The notes below the pieces were generated by a model. That model searched no databases, was not told where the DNA came from, and saw only the letters and a program-made list of their open reading frames with translations. From assembly GCA_944326825.1 (NCBI GenBank), contig CALVFL010000043.1:1-36367 (forward strand): DNA of 36,367 nt. The letters run 5' to 3'. Source of the stretch: an uncultured Erysipelotrichaceae bacterium. GTDB taxonomy: Bacteria; Bacillota_I; Bacilli_A; Erysipelotrichales; Erysipelotrichaceae. Shown one piece after another: positions 34,385 to 36,367 of this stretch; position 1 is the stretch's first letter; each line of letters opens with the position of its first letter. Position numbers and translations under genes: made by a program.

Positions 34385-34951
34385 ATGATTGGATTTATTA
34401 AAGGCAAAGTACATGCGTTCGGCAAGGATTATGTAATAGTTGATACCGGAAGTATCGGTTATCGCATCAATTTTAACCGTCCCGAATTGTTGAAAAAAGA
34501 TGCTGAAGTTACGATCTACACTTATCAGCATGTCCGGGAGGATGAGATCAGTCTATTCGGCTTTATGAGTTTAAAGGAATATGATCTTTTTATCAAACTC
34601 ATCTCAGTCAAAGGTTTAGGACCAAAGATCGCTTCAGGTATTTTGGCTTTTGGCGGCGTCGATAAGATAATCGAGGCAATCGAAACCAAAGATATAGCTT
34701 ATATCAAGAGTCTGCCGGGCATCGGGGCCAAGACGGCTTCCCAGATGATCCTTGATCTGAAGGGAAAACTGCCGGAAAGTCAGGAAAGCATGATAGAAAA
34801 TCCTAAACTCAATGATGTCATAGATGCCCTTAAAGCTTTGGGTTATCGTCAAAATGAGATCAATCCGGTCATAAACAAGATCAAAGGCGAAGACCTCAGT
34901 GTTGATGAATATATCAAAAAGGCCTTGGCTTTAATGCTTAAACAAAGATGA
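34385..34951 (+). CDS. ruvA: Holliday junction branch migration protein RuvA
   Basis: Junction-binding subunit, 188 residues. Domain I ([20 protein letters not shown]) is an OB fold. Domain II has the two helix-hairpin-helix motifs ([15 protein letters not shown] and [20 protein letters not shown]). Domain III (about 140-188) is the RuvB-contacting helical domain. Slightly short but complete. RuvC is not in the window; Firmicutes generally use RecU. Confidence 0.97.
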   Translation: MIGFIKGKVHAFGKDYVIVDTGSIGYRINFNRPELLKKDAEVTIYTYQHVREDEISLFGFMSLKEYDLFIKLISVKGLGPKIASGILAFGGVDKIIEAIETKDIAYIKSLPGIGAKTASQMILDLKGKLPESQESMIENPKLNDVIDALKALGYRQNEINPVINKIKGEDLSVDEYIKKALALMLKQR

Positions 34952-34962
34952 AAGAGGAAATG

Positions 34963-35964
34963 ATGGAAGATAGACTATTATCACAAGAAAGAGAAGCCGG
35001 TGATGACGATATAACACTGCGTCCCCAGCGGCTTGAAGAATATGTCGGTCAAAGCGGTCTGAAAGATAATTTGAAGGTCTTTATCAAGGCTGCCAAACTT
35101 CGTGATGAGAGTTTGGACCATGTCTTGCTTTATGGGCCGCCAGGCTTGGGAAAGACGACTTTGGCTTATATCTTAGCCAATGAAATGGGTACGAAAGTCA
35201 GAGTAACGACCGGGCCATCCATTGAAAGAAGCGGCGATCTGGCTGCCATCTTATCAACGATCGAACCGGGAGATATTCTTTTTATCGATGAGATCCACCG
35301 TCTTCCTAAAGTTGTCGAGGAAGTATTATATCCGGCGATGGAAGATTATTGCATCGATATCGTCGTCGGCAAGGACCAGGCTACAAGATCGATCAGACTT
35401 GATCTTCCTCCCTTTACCCTAGTGGGGGCAACTACAAGGGCTGGCGACATCTCGGCTCCTTTAAGAGATCGTTTCGGTATCGTATCTAAACTGGAATACT
35501 ATACGACTGATGAACTTGAAAGTATTCTTAAAAGAACAGCTCGGGTCTATGGAACCGAAGCCTCAGACGGAGCGATCTTGGAGATAGCCAAAAGATCAAG
35601 AGGAACACCTCGTATCGCCAACCGTTTATTCAGAAGAGTCCGTGATTTCGGCTTAGTTTTAAATGACGGTCTGATCGACCGCCAGCTGGCTGATGATGCT
35701 TTGAATCGTTTGAAAGTCGATTCTTTGGGCCTAGACAGTGTGGATATCCGTTATTTAAAAGGCATCATCGAACGCTTTAAAGGCGGACCGGTAGGACTTG
35801 AAGCTATTGCCAGCGCTATCGGCGAAGAAACAATGACGCTTGAAGATGTCTATGAACCTTACTTGATGCAGATCGGTTTTATCAACCGTACCCCCCGAGG
35901 CCGGGTCGTCACTGCTAAAGCCTATGAACATCTCAAGATCAGCAATACTGATTCACTGTTTTAA
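34963..35964 (+). CDS. ruvB: Holliday junction branch migration ATPase RuvB
   Basis: Hexameric AAA+ motor. The Walker A is GPPGLGKTT, Walker B is LFIDEIHRL, sensor 1 is VGATTRAG, and the arginine-finger segment LRDRFG and the C-terminal winged helix ([13 protein letters not shown]) are complete. The ATG at 34963 has AGAGG five bases upstream and gives 333 residues, close to B. subtilis RuvB. An ATG at 34948 overlaps the ruvA stop (ATGA) and would add five residues but has no Shine-Dalgarno. Last gene before the right-end non-coding region. Confidence 0.96.
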   Translation: MEDRLLSQEREAGDDDITLRPQRLEEYVGQSGLKDNLKVFIKAAKLRDESLDHVLLYGPPGLGKTTLAYILANEMGTKVRVTTGPSIERSGDLAAILSTIEPGDILFIDEIHRLPKVVEEVLYPAMEDYCIDIVVGKDQATRSIRLDLPPFTLVGATTRAGDISAPLRDRFGIVSKLEYYTTDELESILKRTARVYGTEASDGAILEIAKRSRGTPRIANRLFRRVRDFGLVLNDGLIDRQLADDALNRLKVDSLGLDSVDIRYLKGIIERFKGGPVGLEAIASAIGEETMTLEDVYEPYLMQIGFINRTPRGRVVTAKAYEHLKISNTDSLF

Positions 35965-35986
35965 AAAAGTCTGATAGTTCCCCGTG

Positions 35987-36045
35987 TGCCGATAAGACAG
36001 TAATTTGAAGAAATTACGAAATCGGCATCTGCCAAACAGGATTGG
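35987..36045 (+). ncRNA. candidate structured RNA in the ruvB 3' region
   Basis: TGCCGAT (35987-35993) pairs with ATCGGCA (36021-36027). Inside it GTAATTT/AAATTAC (36000-36006 with 36011-36017) forms an upper stem closed by GAAG, with an asymmetric internal loop (6 versus 3 bases). A third small stem, CCAA/TTGG (36032-36035 with 36042-36045), follows, and then the terminator. It could be an sRNA, an attenuated leader for the right-edge gene, or only the ruvAB 3' UTR. I recognise no known RNA family. Confidence 0.45.
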
Positions 36046-36050
36046 ACAAC

Positions 36051-36093
36051 AAAACAGACGACATTCAACTTCGGTTGGGTGTCGTCTGTTTTT
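36051..36093 (+). terminator. strong directional intrinsic terminator with cUUCGg tetraloop
   Basis: AAAACAGACGACA (36051-36063) pairs with TGTCGTCTGTTTT (36080-36092). Two U-G wobbles and CAAC/GTTG continue the stem to a UUCG tetraloop closed by C-G (about 19 pairs in all), followed by a T-tract. The wobbles would be mismatches in minus-strand RNA, so it terminates plus-strand transcription. Confidence 0.85.
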
Positions 36094-36103
36094 GTGCGTT
36101 TAA

Positions 36104-36286
36104 GGGTTGAAAATCACTTATTTTCTGCTCTGTGATGCATTGTTCCGAGAGTAGAATATCAGTCTTCATACGTTTTCGTGATAGGGGTTAAAAACGCAAA
36201 TGTTCCAAGAACTTGAAACTTTTTCGTGAATAATAGTAGCAATACGTTAATTCCTAAACTAAATTCCGTTTATGATCCACGAAAGT
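36104..36286. repeat. degenerate repeated words in the AT-rich right end
   Basis: Three word pairs recur in the same order: GGGTTgAAAA/GGGTTaAAAA (36104, 36185), TGTTCCgAGA/TGTTCCaAGA (36141, 36201), and cgTTTTCGTGa/ctTTTTCGTGa (36171, 36219). An inverted partner, ATCCACGAAAGT, is at 36275-36286. Spacings differ (81, 60, 48 bases), so this is not a CRISPR array. Possibly remnants of a duplicated regulatory or transposon-end sequence. Confidence 0.4.
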
Positions 36287-36356
36287 AATTTCTTGAATTA
36301 AAATGCATATTTGAAATGAGAAAATACATTTTAGTGGTTTGTAAGGAAGGATAGGT

Positions 36357-36367
36357 ATGATATTATC
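36357..36367 (+). CDS. start of an unidentified gene running off the window
   Basis: ATG ATA TTA TC preceded by AAGGAAGG at suitable spacing. Only three full codons are present, so the product cannot be identified. Confidence 0.4.

Larger units (their letters stand above)
35965..36356 (+). other. 392-base gene-free interval after ruvB
   Basis: No ORF of convincing coding character is seen on either strand. The left 130 bases hold a structured segment ending in a strong terminator. The right 260 bases are AT-rich, carry degenerate repeats, and have one GATC, unlike the gene-bearing DNA to the left. AAGGAAGG (about 36343-36350) precedes an ATG at the window's edge. Confidence 0.8.

Noticed and set aside
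35985..36093. tracrRNA or single-guide-like RNA of a CRISPR-Cas9 system
   Set aside because: The bulged double stem followed by hairpins resembles a guide scaffold, but there is no repeat array, no recognisable anti-repeat, no nexus-like sequence and no cas gene in the window.
36104..36286. CRISPR array
   Set aside because: The repeated words are degenerate and their spacing is irregular (81, 60, 48 bases).
1..36367. tRNA, rRNA, insertion sequence or prophage
   Set aside because: No cloverleaf sequences, rRNA segments, transposase, integrase or phage genes were recognised on either strand.

Overview
The window looks like ordinary chromosome from a low-GC Gram-positive bacterium. The best guess is an Erysipelotrichia/Coprobacillaceae-type gut Firmicute. 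The grounds are: Firmicute gene orders (rplU-prp-rpmA-obg, cmk-der-gpsA, comGA to comGG, ruvAB), an L27 with the cleavable Firmicute N-terminal extension, a GlgC/GlgD pair, a DegV protein, a MEP-pathway ispG, and no Spo0B gene between rpmA and obg. The taxon is inferred, since no rRNA or tRNA gene is present. Nearly all DNA is coding, and composition is uniform until about base 35,965, where it changes.

Layout. (1) 150-2221, minus strand: ispG followed by an M42 aminopeptidase, closed by a strong terminator at the left edge. (2) 2324-12445, plus strand: glycogen metabolism. Phosphorylase and a type I pullulanase form one transcript. glgC-glgD-glgA-glgB form a second, tightly overlapping transcript with a cre-like palindrome over its promoter. 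(3) 12510-16794: rpmG (L33), an MBL-fold hydrolase, and a full seven-gene comG operon for the competence pseudopilus. (4) 16850-21571: efp with an unusual tip loop, an unidentified acidic tail-anchored membrane protein, then cmk, der (apparently with a CTG start) and gpsA. (5) 21650-25416, minus strand: a class A penicillin-binding protein and DegV. (6) 25488-31287, plus strand: dnaE, a two-component response regulator and kinase, and a tRNA methyltransferase of the TrmN6/YabB kind. (7) 31340-35964: L21 leader, rplU-prp-rpmA, obg, a hemolysin III/PAQR-like membrane protein, and ruvAB. (8) 35965-36367: 392 bases without a gene, holding a structured RNA/terminator region and degenerate repeats, then the first codons of a gene that leaves the window.

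How the genes work together. Region 2 is a self-contained storage-glycogen cycle: ADP-glucose synthesis, chain elongation, branching, phosphorolysis and debranching. Region 3 encodes the DNA-uptake pseudopilus. Regions 4 and 7 are translation, ribosome-assembly GTPase and recombination housekeeping. Promoters across the window repeatedly use an extended -10 element (TGn before the -10 hexamer). Two genes, dnaE and the class A PBP, look leaderless.

I did not find a convincing new defence or mobile system. The points most worth a second look are the structured non-coding block at the right edge, the Met32 tip of EF-P, the non-canonical der start, the strong GATC/codon-context bias, and the unidentified tail-anchored protein.
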